Shown: positions 32,199-40,907, counted from the stretch's first letter. The stretch: 64,000 bases of DNA from Thiohalomonas sp963783235 (GCA_963783235.1 CAWAMN010000001.1:1922001-1986000), one strand, 5' to 3'. Notes: generated from the sequence alone by a model not told the origin. Numbers and translations are program-made.

Positions 32199-33758
32199 TC
32201 AGTGCCGGCCCAGGAGCTGTTTGGGCCTTACCCCGACTGCGATGAGGGCGGTGGCGTAGACAAGAGCCCCGGCGGCAATGAGCAGCGCCAGCTGTCCCGC
32301 CCGGTGCCAAAGGTCCCAGGCAACCCAGTCATTCAGCGGGGCCGTGAACCCGAACAGAAATGCCGCGAGAGCCCCGTTTGCCAGCAGTAGCTGGATTCCA
32401 AACCGCCCCCATTCCGGCAGCGCGCTATAGACCCCGTCATGCCGCAATCGTCGCCAAAGCAGCCCTGCATTCAAAAAGGCCGAACCGGCCGTCGCCAGAG
32501 CCAGGCCCGCGTGGGGTCCCGGCAGCCCGGCGAAGACCATCGGTACGACGAAGACGATATTCATGGCCATATTGGCCACCATGGCCTTCACACCGATCCC
32601 CACCGGGGTCCGGGTATCCTGCCGCGCAAAAAAACCGGGGGCCAATACCTTCACCAGCATGAACCCCACCAGCCCTAGGGAATAGGCCATCAGACTCAGG
32701 CGGGCCATTCGGACGTCGTCCGCCGTGAATTCGCCATACTGAAACAGCGTCGCCAGAATAGGGCCGGCCAGAATCACCAATCCCACCGCTGCAGGCAGCC
32801 CCACCAGCAGCACCCAGCGGACCGCCCAGTCCAGCATCTCGCCAAATGCCTCACGGTCGGCCTCGGCATGTTTGGAGGAGAGACTTGGCAGGATCACCGT
32901 GGCCAGGGCGATGCCGAATACCCCGAGTGGAAACTCCACCAGCCGATCCGAGTAATAGAGCCAGGAGACACTGCCGGTGACCAGAAAGGAGGCGATCACG
33001 GTATCCAGCAGCAGGTTGATTTGCGCCACCGAGGAGCCGAAGACCGCCGGCCCCATAAGCCGAAGGATGCGCCGTACCCCCTCGTGCCGCCAGTCCAGCC
33101 GGGGGCGCGGCAAAAGCCCCAACCGGGCCAGCGCGGGCAGTTGAAACAGCAGCTGAACGGCGCCCGCCAGGAAAACCGCCCAGGCCAGGGCCATGATGGG
33201 CGGCGTGAAGAATTGAACGCCCCAGTAAGCGGCGGCGATAAAGATGACGTTGAGCCACACGGGTGTCACCGCCGGGATCGCGAAACGCCCGTAACTGTTC
33301 AGGATCCCGCCTGCGAGCGCCGTCAGGGAGATAAACAGCAGGTAGGGGAAGGTGATGCGGAGCATCTCCGCGGCCAGTTCGAATTTCTGCGGCTCATCCA
33401 GAAAGCCGGGCGCGAAGAGTCCCACGACAAAAGACGACCCGAAAACCGCAACCAGTGTCAGGCCGAGCAACACGACTCCGAGCACGCCGGCAACGCTGGC
33501 GATCAGTTCCCGTACCGCTTTTTGCCCCCATCGGCTCTTGTACTCGGAGAGGACGGGGACAAAGGACTGCGAGAAGGCCCCCTCGGCGAAGAGCCGACGC
33601 ATGAAGTTGGGGATCTTAAAGGCGACGAAGAATGCGTCGGTCGCCGGCCCGGCGCCGAACACTGTGGCGAACGCCACATCCCTGACAAACCCGAGAACCC
33701 GCGATATCAGTGTGAAGCCACTAACAATGGCGGTGGATTTCAATAAAGAGCGGCTCAT
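32199..33758 (-). CDS. murJ: Lipid II flippase MurJ (MviN)
   Basis: 519 residues with about 14 transmembrane segments, MOP exporter superfamily. The N-terminal family block is VSGFTLISRVLGFVRDVAFA, then GPATDAFFVAFKIPNFMRRL and EGAFSQSFVPVLSEYK. It flips lipid II to the periplasm for peptidoglycan synthesis and is normally essential. The ATG at 33758 is chosen over the in-frame TTG at 33764. It is divergent from rpsT, as in P. aeruginosa. Confidence 0.96.
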   Translation of the reverse strand: MSRSLLKSTAIVSGFTLISRVLGFVRDVAFATVFGAGPATDAFFVAFKIPNFMRRLFAEGAFSQSFVPVLSEYKSRWGQKAVRELIASVAGVLGVVLLGLTLVAVFGSSFVVGLFAPGFLDEPQKFELAAEMLRITFPYLLFISLTALAGGILNSYGRFAIPAVTPVWLNVIFIAAAYWGVQFFTPPIMALAWAVFLAGAVQLLFQLPALARLGLLPRPRLDWRHEGVRRILRLMGPAVFGSSVAQINLLLDTVIASFLVTGSVSWLYYSDRLVEFPLGVFGIALATVILPSLSSKHAEADREAFGEMLDWAVRWVLLVGLPAAVGLVILAGPILATLFQYGEFTADDVRMARLSLMAYSLGLVGFMLVKVLAPGFFARQDTRTPVGIGVKAMVANMAMNIVFVVPMVFAGLPGPHAGLALATAGSAFLNAGLLWRRLRHDGVYSALPEWGRFGIQLLLANGALAAFLFGFTAPLNDWVAWDLWHRAGQLALLIAAGALVYATALIAVGVRPKQLLGRH

Positions 33759-33886
33759 AGCCAACAGGTCGCTTTTTTCGTGGCGTTATTTCGGGCGAAG
33801 CGGCTATCATACCGCCGCGGCTCTTCATCCCGCCAACGACGGGGCGGTTCTCACGAGGGCGATAGTGCCCGAGGCGGAAGATTGGG

Positions 33887-33915
33887 TTGACACTTTGGCC
33901 CAAAGACCGTATATT
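33887..33915 (+). promoter_or_regulatory. Sigma-70 promoter of rpsT
   Basis: TTGACA (33887-33892), a 17-bp spacer and TATATT (33910-33915), about 50 bp before the rpsT start codon. This is the best sigma-70 match I noticed in the window. Confidence 0.82.
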
Positions 33916-33964
33916 TCCCGCCCTTTACGAATTTGCCGAATCTGCAACGCAGGGAGTACAGACG

Positions 33965-34225
33965 TTGGCTAACTCAGCTCAAGCCAAAAAGCGCGCCCGC
34001 CAGGCGCTCAAGCGCCGTAACCACAATATTGCCTTCCGTTCGACCGTGCGTACCGCCATCAAATCGGTACTGAAGGCGATTCGCTCCGGCGACAAGTCTG
34101 CTGCCGAAGCAGCTTACAAAGCGGCAGTGCCGGTTATCGACAAAACCGCCGGCAAGGGCCTGTTCCACGCCAACAAGGCTGCGCGCCATAAAAGTCGTCT
34201 GAACGCCCGCATCCGCGCGCTCTAA
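33965..34225 (+). CDS. rpsT: 30S ribosomal protein S20
   Basis: 86 residues, beginning ANSAQAKKRARQALKRRN after the initiator Met and ending KSRLNARIRAL; lysine and arginine-rich, as expected for S20. The start is a TTG codon, 8 nt after GGGAG; no ATG exists near the family N-terminus. E. coli rpsT also uses UUG, and S20 represses its own translation there, so the rare start is probably kept for the same control. It has its own promoter and terminator. Confidence 0.96.
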   Translation: MANSAQAKKRARQALKRRNHNIAFRSTVRTAIKSVLKAIRSGDKSAAEAAYKAAVPVIDKTAGKGLFHANKAARHKSRLNARIRAL

Positions 34226-34264
34226 GGTTTATCACCGAAGAAACACGGGTAGTCTCCGTGAGAA

Positions 34265-34290
34265 AAGCCGACCTCCGGGTTGGCTTTTTT
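34265..34290 (+). terminator. Rho-independent terminator of rpsT
   Basis: Stem AAGCCGACC with GGTTGGCTT (one G-U) around a short loop, followed by six T residues, about 40 bp after the rpsT stop. Confidence 0.85.
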
Positions 34291-34307
34291 ATTGTTTGTT
34301 GTTTAAA

Positions 34308-34532
34308 ACCACGGAGAACACAGAGGGCTCAAACCACGGGGGTCACGGGGCGCACGGGGAATCTAGGACAGTGGGTGGTCGGCCGTTCGGATTGAGACCT
34401 TATCCTGACCTGATGGTGGGGCAGTCAATGCAAGCTAGGCAGGTGGATACCGCTTCCGCCCCCAAAGACTATTAAGGCCCCCGTGTTCCCCGCGCTCCCC
34501 GTGGTTTAGGCGTTCTCAGTGCTCTCTGTGGT
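34308..34532. repeat. Nested 9-mer-triad element E3 between rpsT and proB
   Basis: Outer arms of the CAGAG subtype: ACCACGGAG AACACAGAG at 34308-34325 and, inverted, ACCACAGAG AGCACTGAG ending at 34532. Inside them lie complete arms of the CGGGG subtype: ACCACGGGG GTCACGGGG CGCACGGGG at 34333-34359 and, inverted, ACCACGGGG AGCGCGGGG AACACGGGG ending at 34505. The core of about 120 bp (34360-34478) has no gene. It fills nearly the whole 315-bp gap between convergent rpsT and proB. Confidence 0.75.
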
Positions 34533-34540
34533 TAAAAGAG

Positions 34541-35665
34541 CTAGATCAGAACCAGATTATCCCGATTGATGAGTTCCGGCTCATCGACGAAGCCGAGGAC
34601 CTCTTCGAAGCGGTTACTGGGCAGGCCTTTTATCTTGCGGGTCTCTTCGGCTGAATAGTTGACCAGGCCGCGGGCAACTTCGATACCTTTCTCATCTTCA
34701 CAGACGACCATCTCGCCACGGGCAAAATCCCCCACCACACTTCTGACCCCAACCGCGAGTAGACTTCGTCCCGCCTCGCGCAGTACGCGACAGGCCCCTT
34801 CGTCGAGCACCAGGCGGCCGCGCATCTGCAGATGGCCCGCAAGCCACTGTTTGCGGGCAGCCAGGGGCTCGGCGTCCGGCAACAGTAGAGTCCCCACGGA
34901 GCGGCCGGTGAAGATTTCCCCGAGGACACCCGGTTCACGGCCTGCGGCGATCACTGTGGCGGCACCGGAACGGGACGCAAGGCGAGCGGCCCGCAGCTTG
35001 GTCATCATGCCGCCCCTTCCCAGGGCGCCATGGCTCCCTCCTGCCATTTGCGTCAGCTCGGGCGCATTCGCCTTGGCCTCGGCGATCAAGGCGGCGTCGG
35101 GATTGGTTCGTGGGTCTTTGTCGAAAAGGCCATCCTGGTCCGTAAGGATAACCAGCAACTCGGCCTCGACCAGATTGGTCACCAGCGCGCCCAGGGTATC
35201 GTTGTCACCGAACCGGATCTCGTCGGTCACCACCGTGTTGTTCTCATTGACGACCGGGACCACACCGAAGCCCAGAAGCGTCTTCAGCGTACTGCGAGCG
35301 TTAAGATAGCGACCGCGGCTGGAGAGATCCTCGTGGGTGAGAAGGACCTGGGCGGTATGCATGCCGTATTTCTGAAAATGCGACTCGTAGGCCTGAACCA
35401 GCCCCATCTGGCCAACGGCCGCAGCGGCCTGGAGTTCGTGCAGTGCACGGGGGCGTCGAGTCCAGCCCAATCGGCCCATGCCCTGGGCCACCGCCCCTGA
35501 GGAGACCAGTACCACCTCGATGCCTTGCCGGCGCAGCGCGGCCAGCTGCTCGACCCATGCGGCGATACCTTCGAGGTTCAAACCCCGTCCGTCGTCCGTC
35601 AGCAGTGCGCTGCCGATCTTGACGACCCAGCGGCGGGTTTGGGCGATTTCCTGACGATTGATCAT
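34541..35665 (-). CDS. proB: Glutamate 5-kinase
   Basis: 374 residues. Amino-acid kinase domain first (WVVKIGSALLTDDGRGLN, VVLVSSGAVAQGMGRLGW, VVPVVNENNTVVTDEIRFGD, GTGGM-like GRGGMMTKLRAARLA), followed by a C-terminal PUA domain (GRLVLDEGACRVLREAGRSL, VARGLVNYSAEE). It phosphorylates glutamate, the first step of proline synthesis, and is usually inhibited by proline. The open frame runs to 36085 inside obgE; the ATG at 35665 fits the family N-terminus. It lies 43 bp after obgE on the same strand. Confidence 0.96.
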   Translation of the reverse strand: MINRQEIAQTRRWVVKIGSALLTDDGRGLNLEGIAAWVEQLAALRRQGIEVVLVSSGAVAQGMGRLGWTRRPRALHELQAAAAVGQMGLVQAYESHFQKYGMHTAQVLLTHEDLSSRGRYLNARSTLKTLLGFGVVPVVNENNTVVTDEIRFGDNDTLGALVTNLVEAELLVILTDQDGLFDKDPRTNPDAALIAEAKANAPELTQMAGGSHGALGRGGMMTKLRAARLASRSGAATVIAAGREPGVLGEIFTGRSVGTLLLPDAEPLAARKQWLAGHLQMRGRLVLDEGACRVLREAGRSLLAVGVRSVVGDFARGEMVVCEDEKGIEVARGLVNYSAEETRKIKGLPSNRFEEVLGFVDEPELINRDNLVLI

Positions 35666-35708
35666 CGAGGGGCAAGATACCGGATGGTAGCGATTCGGGG
35701 AAGCGCGT

Positions 35709-36743
35709 TTACGCCTCGTCTTCTTCCGGGGACTCTCCCAGAATCTCAAGCCGAGCCATGATGTCCTGGATGAGCCGGTCCGTTCCCTGTTTGGCGATGG
35801 CGCTGATTCGGTAGACCGGCCCCTCCCAGCGCAGCTGCTCGACAATACCATCGCAAACCGCATCGCGCTCCTCATCGGGAAGCAGGTCGACCTTATTGAG
35901 CACCAGCCAGCGTTCACGCTGGGCCAACTCCGGACTGAATGCCTCCAATTCGGCCTCGATAGCCCGCACCGCGCCAATGGGATCGGTACCATCATAAGGG
36001 GCCACATCCACCAGATGCAGCAGAATACGGTTGCGGGCCAGGTGCTTGAGGAAGCGGATCCCCAGTCCCGCCCCTTGGGCCGCACCTTCGATGAGTCCCG
36101 GGATATCGGCGATGACGAAGCTGCGGTCGGTTCCGACTTTTACCACCCCCAAGTTGGGGTAGAGGGTGGTAAAGGGGTAATCGGCGACTTTGGGTTTTGC
36201 CGCAGAGACCGATCGGATCAGTGTCGATTTACCGGCATTCGGCATCCCGAGCAGCCCGATATCCGCGAGAACTTTGAGTTCCAGGCGCAACGTACGGTCT
36301 TCACCCGGGGTCCCCGGGCTCGACTCACGGGGGGCGCGATTGGTGCTGCTCTTGTAGCGCGTATTGCCAATACCGTGAAAGCCGCCTTGGGCGACGATCA
36401 GCCGTTGGCCCTCTTCAACCAGGTCGCCCAGCAGCTCCTCGGTATCCTCGTCGTGCACGATGGTGCCCACCGGCACCCGGATTTCCAGGTCCGAACCGCT
36501 CTTGCCGGTCATATTGCTGCCTTGACCGGGTTTGCCGTTTTCAGCCTTGAAGCGGGATTGATAGCGAAGGTCGACGAGCGTATTCAGGTTGCCGTCGGCC
36601 ACCAGATAGACACTGCCCCCATCACCGCCGTCGCCGCCGTCGGGTCCACCGAAAGGGATGTACTTTTCGCGCCGGAAACTGACGCAGCCGTTACCGCCCT
36701 TGCCGGCCTCGACATGGATGGAAACCTCATCGACAAATTTCAT
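35709..36743 (-). CDS. obgE: Obg-family GTPase (CgtA)
   Basis: 344 residues. The glycine-rich Obg domain is at the N-terminus (VEAGKGGNGCVSFRREKYIP, GGPDGGDGGDGGSVYL). The G domain has G1 GMPNAGKST, switch DYPFTTLYPNLGVV, G3 DIPGLIEGAAQGAGLG and G4 NKVD. It binds the 50S subunit in late ribosome assembly and the stringent response. It usually follows rplU-rpmA in an operon; here a terminator and element E4 lie between rpmA and its start, so its promoter should lie in or beside E4. Confidence 0.97.
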   Translation of the reverse strand: MKFVDEVSIHVEAGKGGNGCVSFRREKYIPFGGPDGGDGGDGGSVYLVADGNLNTLVDLRYQSRFKAENGKPGQGSNMTGKSGSDLEIRVPVGTIVHDEDTEELLGDLVEEGQRLIVAQGGFHGIGNTRYKSSTNRAPRESSPGTPGEDRTLRLELKVLADIGLLGMPNAGKSTLIRSVSAAKPKVADYPFTTLYPNLGVVKVGTDRSFVIADIPGLIEGAAQGAGLGIRFLKHLARNRILLHLVDVAPYDGTDPIGAVRAIEAELEAFSPELAQRERWLVLNKVDLLPDEERDAVCDGIVEQLRWEGPVYRISAIAKQGTDRLIQDIMARLEILGESPEEDEA

Positions 36744-36764
36744 TTTCGCACCTGGCGACTATTA

Positions 36765-36895
36765 ACCACGGGGGACACGGGGCGCACGGGGAAAGCAAAT
36801 GAGATACAGAGAAAACAGACGACACGGAGGTTAGCAAAGAGCACCGGTCCCAACTCTGGGCCTGCTCCTATCGGATTCCCCGTTTTCCCCGTAAT
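36765..36895. repeat. 9-mer-triad element E4 upstream of obgE
   Basis: Left arm ACCACGGGG GACACGGGG CGCACGGGG (36765-36791). The right arm, inverted from 36895, is ATTACGGGG AAAACGGGG AATC, so it has decayed. The core contains a CAGAG-subtype trace (ATACAGAGAAAACAGA). The element ends 21 bp before the obgE start codon. Confidence 0.7.
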
Positions 36896-36913
36896 CCAAT
36901 TCTGTGCCCAAAC

Positions 36914-36940
36914 AAAAAAGCCCCGCTGAACGGGGCTTTT
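36914..36940 (-). terminator. Rho-independent terminator of rplU-rpmA
   Basis: On the minus strand AAAAGCCCCG and CGGGGCTTTT pair around a 5-nt loop, with a T-tract after the second arm. It lies 22 bp past the rpmA stop and separates rplU-rpmA from obgE. Confidence 0.88.
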
Positions 36941-36962
36941 CGCAGAACCTGTCGAGGTCGTC

Positions 36963-37220
36963 TTACTCGCCGACGATACTCACGAACTTACGGCCCCGCT
37001 CACCTTTGGTCTCGAAAACGACGCGACCATCGGCCTTCGCGAACAGTGTGTCGTCTTTGCCGCGGCCCACGTTCACGCCGGCGTGGAAACGGGTACCCCG
37101 CTGCCGGACGAGAATGTTACCGGCTCTGACAACTTCGCCGCCGTAGCGTTTCACGCCAAGGCGCTTCGAAATCGAATCGCGACCGTTACGAGTACTGCCA
37201 CCTGCCTTTTTATGTGCCAT
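36963..37220 (-). CDS. rpmA: 50S ribosomal protein L27
   Basis: 85 residues. N-terminus MAHKKAGGSTRNGRDSISKR and GVKRYGGEVVRAGNILVRQR, GTRFHAGVNVGRGKDDTLFA are the standard L27 sequence; the N-terminal tail reaches the peptidyl-transferase centre. It follows rplU by 19 bp, and its transcript ends at the terminator 36914-36940. Confidence 0.98.
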   Translation of the reverse strand: MAHKKAGGSTRNGRDSISKRLGVKRYGGEVVRAGNILVRQRGTRFHAGVNVGRGKDDTLFAKADGRVVFETKGERGRKFVSIVGE

Positions 37221-37239
37221 TGCTCTCTACCCTCAGTCG

Positions 37240-37551
37240 TCAGCCGGTGATACCGGTGATTTCCAGTTCGGTGTAGTCCTGACGGTGGCCCTGAGTCTTC
37301 ATATGGTGCTTGCGACGACGGAACTTGATGATCCGAACCTTCTCGCCGCGGCCATGCGACTTCACGGTGGCCGTCACTTTGCTGCCGTCCAGGACGGGCG
37401 TGCCGATTTTTACGTCGTCGCCATTGGCGACCATGAGAACCTGATCGAGCGCAACCTGCTCGCCCACTTCGGCGGGCAATTTCTCTACGCGCAGGGTCTC
37501 ACCCTCGGACACGCGATACTGCTTGCCACCGGTCTTGATTACCGCGTACAT
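37240..37551 (-). CDS. rplU: 50S ribosomal protein L21
   Basis: 103 residues, exactly the E. coli length. It begins MYAVIKTGGKQYRVSEGETL and carries the RNA-binding C-terminal loop KFRRRKHHMKTQGHRQDYTE. The open frame extends to 37596, but the ATG at 37551 is the family start. It is the first gene of rplU-rpmA and divergent from ispB; the two promoters overlap. Confidence 0.98.
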   Translation of the reverse strand: MYAVIKTGGKQYRVSEGETLRVEKLPAEVGEQVALDQVLMVANGDDVKIGTPVLDGSKVTATVKSHGRGEKVRIIKFRRRKHHMKTQGHRQDYTELEITGITG

Positions 37552-37608
37552 GTTGGCGTCTTCTCCAAAACCGAATCGTTTGTGTGGTCGGGACACGAAA
37601 GACCGACA

Positions 37609-37647
37609 ATTCTAGCGTTTGCCATTCGGCAGGTCAAACCCCATAAT
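37609..37647. promoter_or_regulatory. Overlapping divergent promoters of rplU and ispB
   Basis: Minus strand, for rplU: TTGACC (37632-37637 as complement), 17-bp spacer, TAGAAT (37609-37614 as complement). Plus strand, for ispB: TTGCCA (37619-37624), 17-bp spacer, CATAAT (37642-37647). The two boxes interleave on opposite strands, so RNA polymerase could occupy only one at a time. Confidence 0.65.
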
Positions 37648-37707
37648 AGGCCGCGTTTTTCGGGCGGTCCCGCACGGGGCCGTGTGGCACCTCTGTAATT
37701 GGTCCGC

Positions 37708-38676
37708 ATGGAAATCCAAGACGTCTACGCACTCATCGATGATGACCGCCTCGCGGTCAATGAGTTGATCAAGCGCCGGCTCTACTCGGAAGTCGACCTG
37801 ATCAACCAGATCGGCCACTACATCGTGAACAGCGGCGGCAAGAGGCTCCGGCCGATGCTGGTCCTGTTGTCGGCACGCGCCTTCGGCTATGACGGTACTG
37901 ACCATCACGAGCTAGCCGCTGTGGTCGAGTTCATCCATACGGCTACCTTGCTGCATGACGATGTCGTCGACGGTTCCGAGATGCGTCGCGGCCAGGACAC
38001 CGCAAATGCCGTCTGGGGCAATGAAGCCGCCGTGCTGGTGGGCGACTTCCTCTATTCCCGCTCCTTCGAAATGATGGTCAAAGTGGGCGACATGCGGGTC
38101 ATGGAGATCCTCTCCGAGGCCACCCGCACCATCGCCGAGGGCGAGGTCAAACAGCTGCTCAATATCCATAATGCCGAGGCCACCGAGTCGGAGTATCTGG
38201 ATGTCATCTGCAGCAAGACCGCCAAGCTGTTCGAGTCCGCCGCGGAACTTGGCGCCGTGATCAGCGGGCACAAGGAGGCGGCAAAGGCCATGGCCGCCTA
38301 CGGCATGCATCTGGGTGTTGCCTATCAATTGGTAGACGACGCTCTCGACTACAGTGCCGACTCAAGCGAGCAGTTAGGGAAAAATATCGGCGACGACCTG
38401 GCCGAAGGTAAACCGACGCTACCGCTTATCTATGCCATCGAGCACGGCACTCCTGAGCAGGCCGCGGTGATCCGCGAGGCCATCGAGAACGGCGGCAAAG
38501 AGCGGATCGAGTCCGTAAAAGAAGCCATTGAAAGCACCGGCGCCATCGCGTACACTTCGCGCTCTGCGAAACGGGAGGCGGAGAAAGCCATGGAATCCTT
38601 GGCCGAACTACCCGATTCGCCATACAAAGACGCAATGATGTCCCTCGCCCGATTCGCGGTCGAACGGACCTACTGA
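37708..38676 (+). CDS. ispB: Polyprenyl (octaprenyl) diphosphate synthase
   Basis: 322 residues from the ATG at 37708; the TTG nine bases upstream is less likely. Trans-prenyltransferase with GGKRLRPMLVLLSARAFG, the first Asp-rich motif LLHDDVVDGSEMRRG, and the second motif LVDDALDYSADSSEQLGKN. It makes the C40-type side chain of ubiquinone. Divergence from rplU is conserved in gammaproteobacteria. tRNA-Pro lies 15 bp after its stop and may be cotranscribed. Confidence 0.96.
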   Translation: MEIQDVYALIDDDRLAVNELIKRRLYSEVDLINQIGHYIVNSGGKRLRPMLVLLSARAFGYDGTDHHELAAVVEFIHTATLLHDDVVDGSEMRRGQDTANAVWGNEAAVLVGDFLYSRSFEMMVKVGDMRVMEILSEATRTIAEGEVKQLLNIHNAEATESEYLDVICSKTAKLFESAAELGAVISGHKEAAKAMAAYGMHLGVAYQLVDDALDYSADSSEQLGKNIGDDLAEGKPTLPLIYAIEHGTPEQAAVIREAIENGGKERIESVKEAIESTGAIAYTSRSAKREAEKAMESLAELPDSPYKDAMMSLARFAVERTY

Positions 38677-38691
38677 ATACAAGTTTAATCA

Positions 38692-38768
38692 CGGGGTGTA
38701 GCTCAGCCTGGTAGAGCACTGTCTTCGGGAGGCAGGGGCCGGAGGTTCGAATCCTCTCACCCCGACCA
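38692..38768 (+). tRNA. tRNA-Pro(CGG)
   Basis: 77-nt cloverleaf with encoded CCA. Acceptor CGGGGTG with CACCCCG, D-arm TAGCTCAGCCTGGTAGAGCA, anticodon loop TTCGGGA with anticodon CGG (codon CCG), T-arm GGTTCGAATCC. It is followed 7 bp later by a terminator. Confidence 0.96.
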
Positions 38769-38775
38769 GGTTCAA

Positions 38776-38802
38776 AAAACCGGCTTTTTAGCCGGTTTTT
38801 TT
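38776..38802 (+). terminator. Rho-independent terminator after tRNA-Pro
   Basis: AAAACCGGCT and AGCCGGTTTT pair around a 4-nt T-rich loop and run into a tract of seven T residues. Confidence 0.9.
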
Positions 38803-39036
38803 GTGCCGACCAGAAGCCCGCCGGTCGCTCCCCCTGAACGTTCCCGCTCGTCATATCCGCGCAGCCCAGCCCGGCTCACCTGTCCAAGCCCTTTGCAAGC
38901 GAGGCTTCCAGAAGCTTGGGACGGAGCCCTCCCGTTGCATCCCGCAGTTACCTCGATATATCACCCCAGAGTGCAGGTCTCGCGGGCTTTGCTTAGGCTC
39001 TTAGTGATCCCGACAACTCTTTGACAGCCGAGGAAG

Positions 39037-40896
39037 ATGGCCGAGACTGACCAACGCAGACAACTACCGAACTGGGCCCCCGCCCTACTCTGGGTGGTCC
39101 TGACGCTTTTGCTGTTTGCACTCTTCACGTTTCCGAAGCCCCAGCCGCACACGGAAATCACCTACTCGCAGTTCAGAACCCTGGTGGCGAAAGGTGCGGT
39201 GGAAGAGGTATTGCTTCAGGGCCGGCATGTTGAAGGTCAGCTTCGAAAACCGACCCAGCTCGGCCCCGAAAAGATGACAGGCACCGATTTCGCGACTCGG
39301 GTTCCCGAGTTCGGTGCCGAAGAGCTCCTTTCCCTGCTCGAATCCCGGGGCGTGACTATCACTGTCGAGCCGCCGGAGGAGGAGCGCTTGTTCACCCGGC
39401 TGCTTATCGTGCTGGTTCCCTGGCTTCTGTTCATCGGTCTGCTGGTCTGGTTCTTCCGCCGCACCGCCCGTCAGATGGGCCAGCTCGGTCCCGGCGGAGG
39501 TGAGATGCGGCGCTTTCTTGAACGCTCGACCGAAAAGGCCGAGGTTCCGGAAATCACGTTCTCTGATGTGGCCGGCCAGGAGGGGGCCAAGCGGGAGGTC
39601 AGGGAGTTGGTGGAGTACCTGAAAGACCCCGACAAGTTCAGGCGGCTGGGGGCGGAAATCCCCCGGGGAATTCTGCTCATGGGACCGCCAGGAACCGGGA
39701 AAACCCTCCTGGCCCGCGCCCTGGCCGGCGAGGCCGGCGTGCCGTTCTACTCCATCTCGGCCTCCGAGTTCATCGAGGTTTTTGTGGGAGTCGGCGCCTC
39801 GCGCGTACGCAATCTCTTCGCTGCGGCGAAAACCAATGCCCCCAGCATCATTTTTATCGATGAGCTCGACAGCATCGGTCGCACCCGAGGCACCGGCGTT
39901 GGCGGGGGACACGACGAGCGGGAGCAGACCCTCAACCAGATCCTGGCTGAACTGGATGGTTTCACCGGCAGGGAGGCGACACTGGTACTTGCGGCAACCA
40001 ACCGCCCCGACGTACTCGACCCGGCCCTGTTGCGGCCGGGCCGCTTCGACCGACATGTCAATCTGGACCTGCCCGACCGCGAGGCCCGACTGGCCATCCT
40101 GAAGCTGCACGCCGCCAAGGTACCACTCGCCTCCGGAGTGGACCTGGGGCAAATCGCCAACGGGACACCGGGATTTGCGGGTGCCGACCTGAAAAACCTG
40201 GTGAACGAGGCCGCCATACTGGCCGCCCGGGAGGGCAGTGAAAGCGTCGGCCTCAGCCATTTCGATGAGGCGCGCGACAAGGTCATGATGGGTTCCGAGC
40301 GGCGGCTGGTCTTCCAGCCCGAGGAGCGCCGCCGTCTTGCGCTTCACGAGGCGGGGCATGCTCTGGTGGCTCATTTTCTGCCGAACACCGACCCCCTGTA
40401 CAAGGTCAGTATTGTCCCCCGCGGACACGCCTTGGGCGGCACCCATCAGCTCCCCGAACATGAGCGCTATACCTTTCCCGAGGAGTATCTGCGCGATCGG
40501 CTCGCGGTCATGCTGGCGGGCCGCTCGGCAGAACAGCAACTGCTCGGGAGCGTCAGCTCGGGAGCGGATGACGACATCCGCCAGGCGACCAAACTGGCCC
40601 GCTCCATGGTTTCCCGCTGGGGGATGTCGGAGGCGGTGGGACCGGTGGACCTGCGCGAGAGTGACGAGCACCCCTTCCTCGGACGCGAAATCGCCCAGCC
40701 GCGCCGCTACAGTGAACAGTCGGCCGAAAGTGTGGATCGCGCGGTGCGTGAAATCCTGCTGAATTCAGAGAAGCGGGCGCGCGAGACGCTTGAAACCCAC
40801 CGCGATGCCCTTGAGCGTCTCGCCGCCGAACTGGAGGAGAAGGAAACGCTTCGGGCCGAGGCGGTCACGGCCTGCCTCGAGGGAAGCCCGGGATAG
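39037..40896 (+). CDS. FtsH-type ATP-dependent zinc metalloprotease
   Basis: 619 residues. Two N-terminal transmembrane helices (about 14-32 and 118-140) flank a small periplasmic domain, then the AAA domain with Walker A GPPGTGKT near 215, Walker B IIFIDELDSIG and the second region of homology ATNRPDVLDPALLRPGRFDR, and the M41 protease domain with zinc motif HEAGH near 437 and a third ligand in the SSGADDDIRQAT segment. It is shorter at the C-terminus than housekeeping FtsH and is not next to rlmE/folP, so it is probably a second FtsH paralogue. GAGGAAG lies 4-10 nt before the ATG. Its slipin and NfeD neighbours are convergent and may form a membrane quality-control group with it. Confidence 0.92.
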   Translation: MAETDQRRQLPNWAPALLWVVLTLLLFALFTFPKPQPHTEITYSQFRTLVAKGAVEEVLLQGRHVEGQLRKPTQLGPEKMTGTDFATRVPEFGAEELLSLLESRGVTITVEPPEEERLFTRLLIVLVPWLLFIGLLVWFFRRTARQMGQLGPGGGEMRRFLERSTEKAEVPEITFSDVAGQEGAKREVRELVEYLKDPDKFRRLGAEIPRGILLMGPPGTGKTLLARALAGEAGVPFYSISASEFIEVFVGVGASRVRNLFAAAKTNAPSIIFIDELDSIGRTRGTGVGGGHDEREQTLNQILAELDGFTGREATLVLAATNRPDVLDPALLRPGRFDRHVNLDLPDREARLAILKLHAAKVPLASGVDLGQIANGTPGFAGADLKNLVNEAAILAAREGSESVGLSHFDEARDKVMMGSERRLVFQPEERRRLALHEAGHALVAHFLPNTDPLYKVSIVPRGHALGGTHQLPEHERYTFPEEYLRDRLAVMLAGRSAEQQLLGSVSSGADDDIRQATKLARSMVSRWGMSEAVGPVDLRESDEHPFLGREIAQPRRYSEQSAESVDRAVREILLNSEKRARETLETHRDALERLAAELEEKETLRAEAVTACLEGSPG

Positions 40897-40907
40897 CTAA
40901 GGGCTTA

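Noticed and set aside
38426..38854. Minus-strand frame encoding GRGERIRTSGPCLPKT
   Set aside because: This is the well-known artefact of translating a tRNA-Pro gene backwards.
39021..39026. TTGACA just before the ftsH-like gene as a -35 box
   Set aside because: It lies 11 bp before the ATG and overlaps the ribosome-binding region, so no -10 or start could follow.
39085..40671. 528-codon open frame antisense to the ftsH-like gene
   Set aside because: Its translation is low-complexity and His/Gln-rich as expected from the complement of a GC-rich gene; the plus-strand frame has every FtsH motif.
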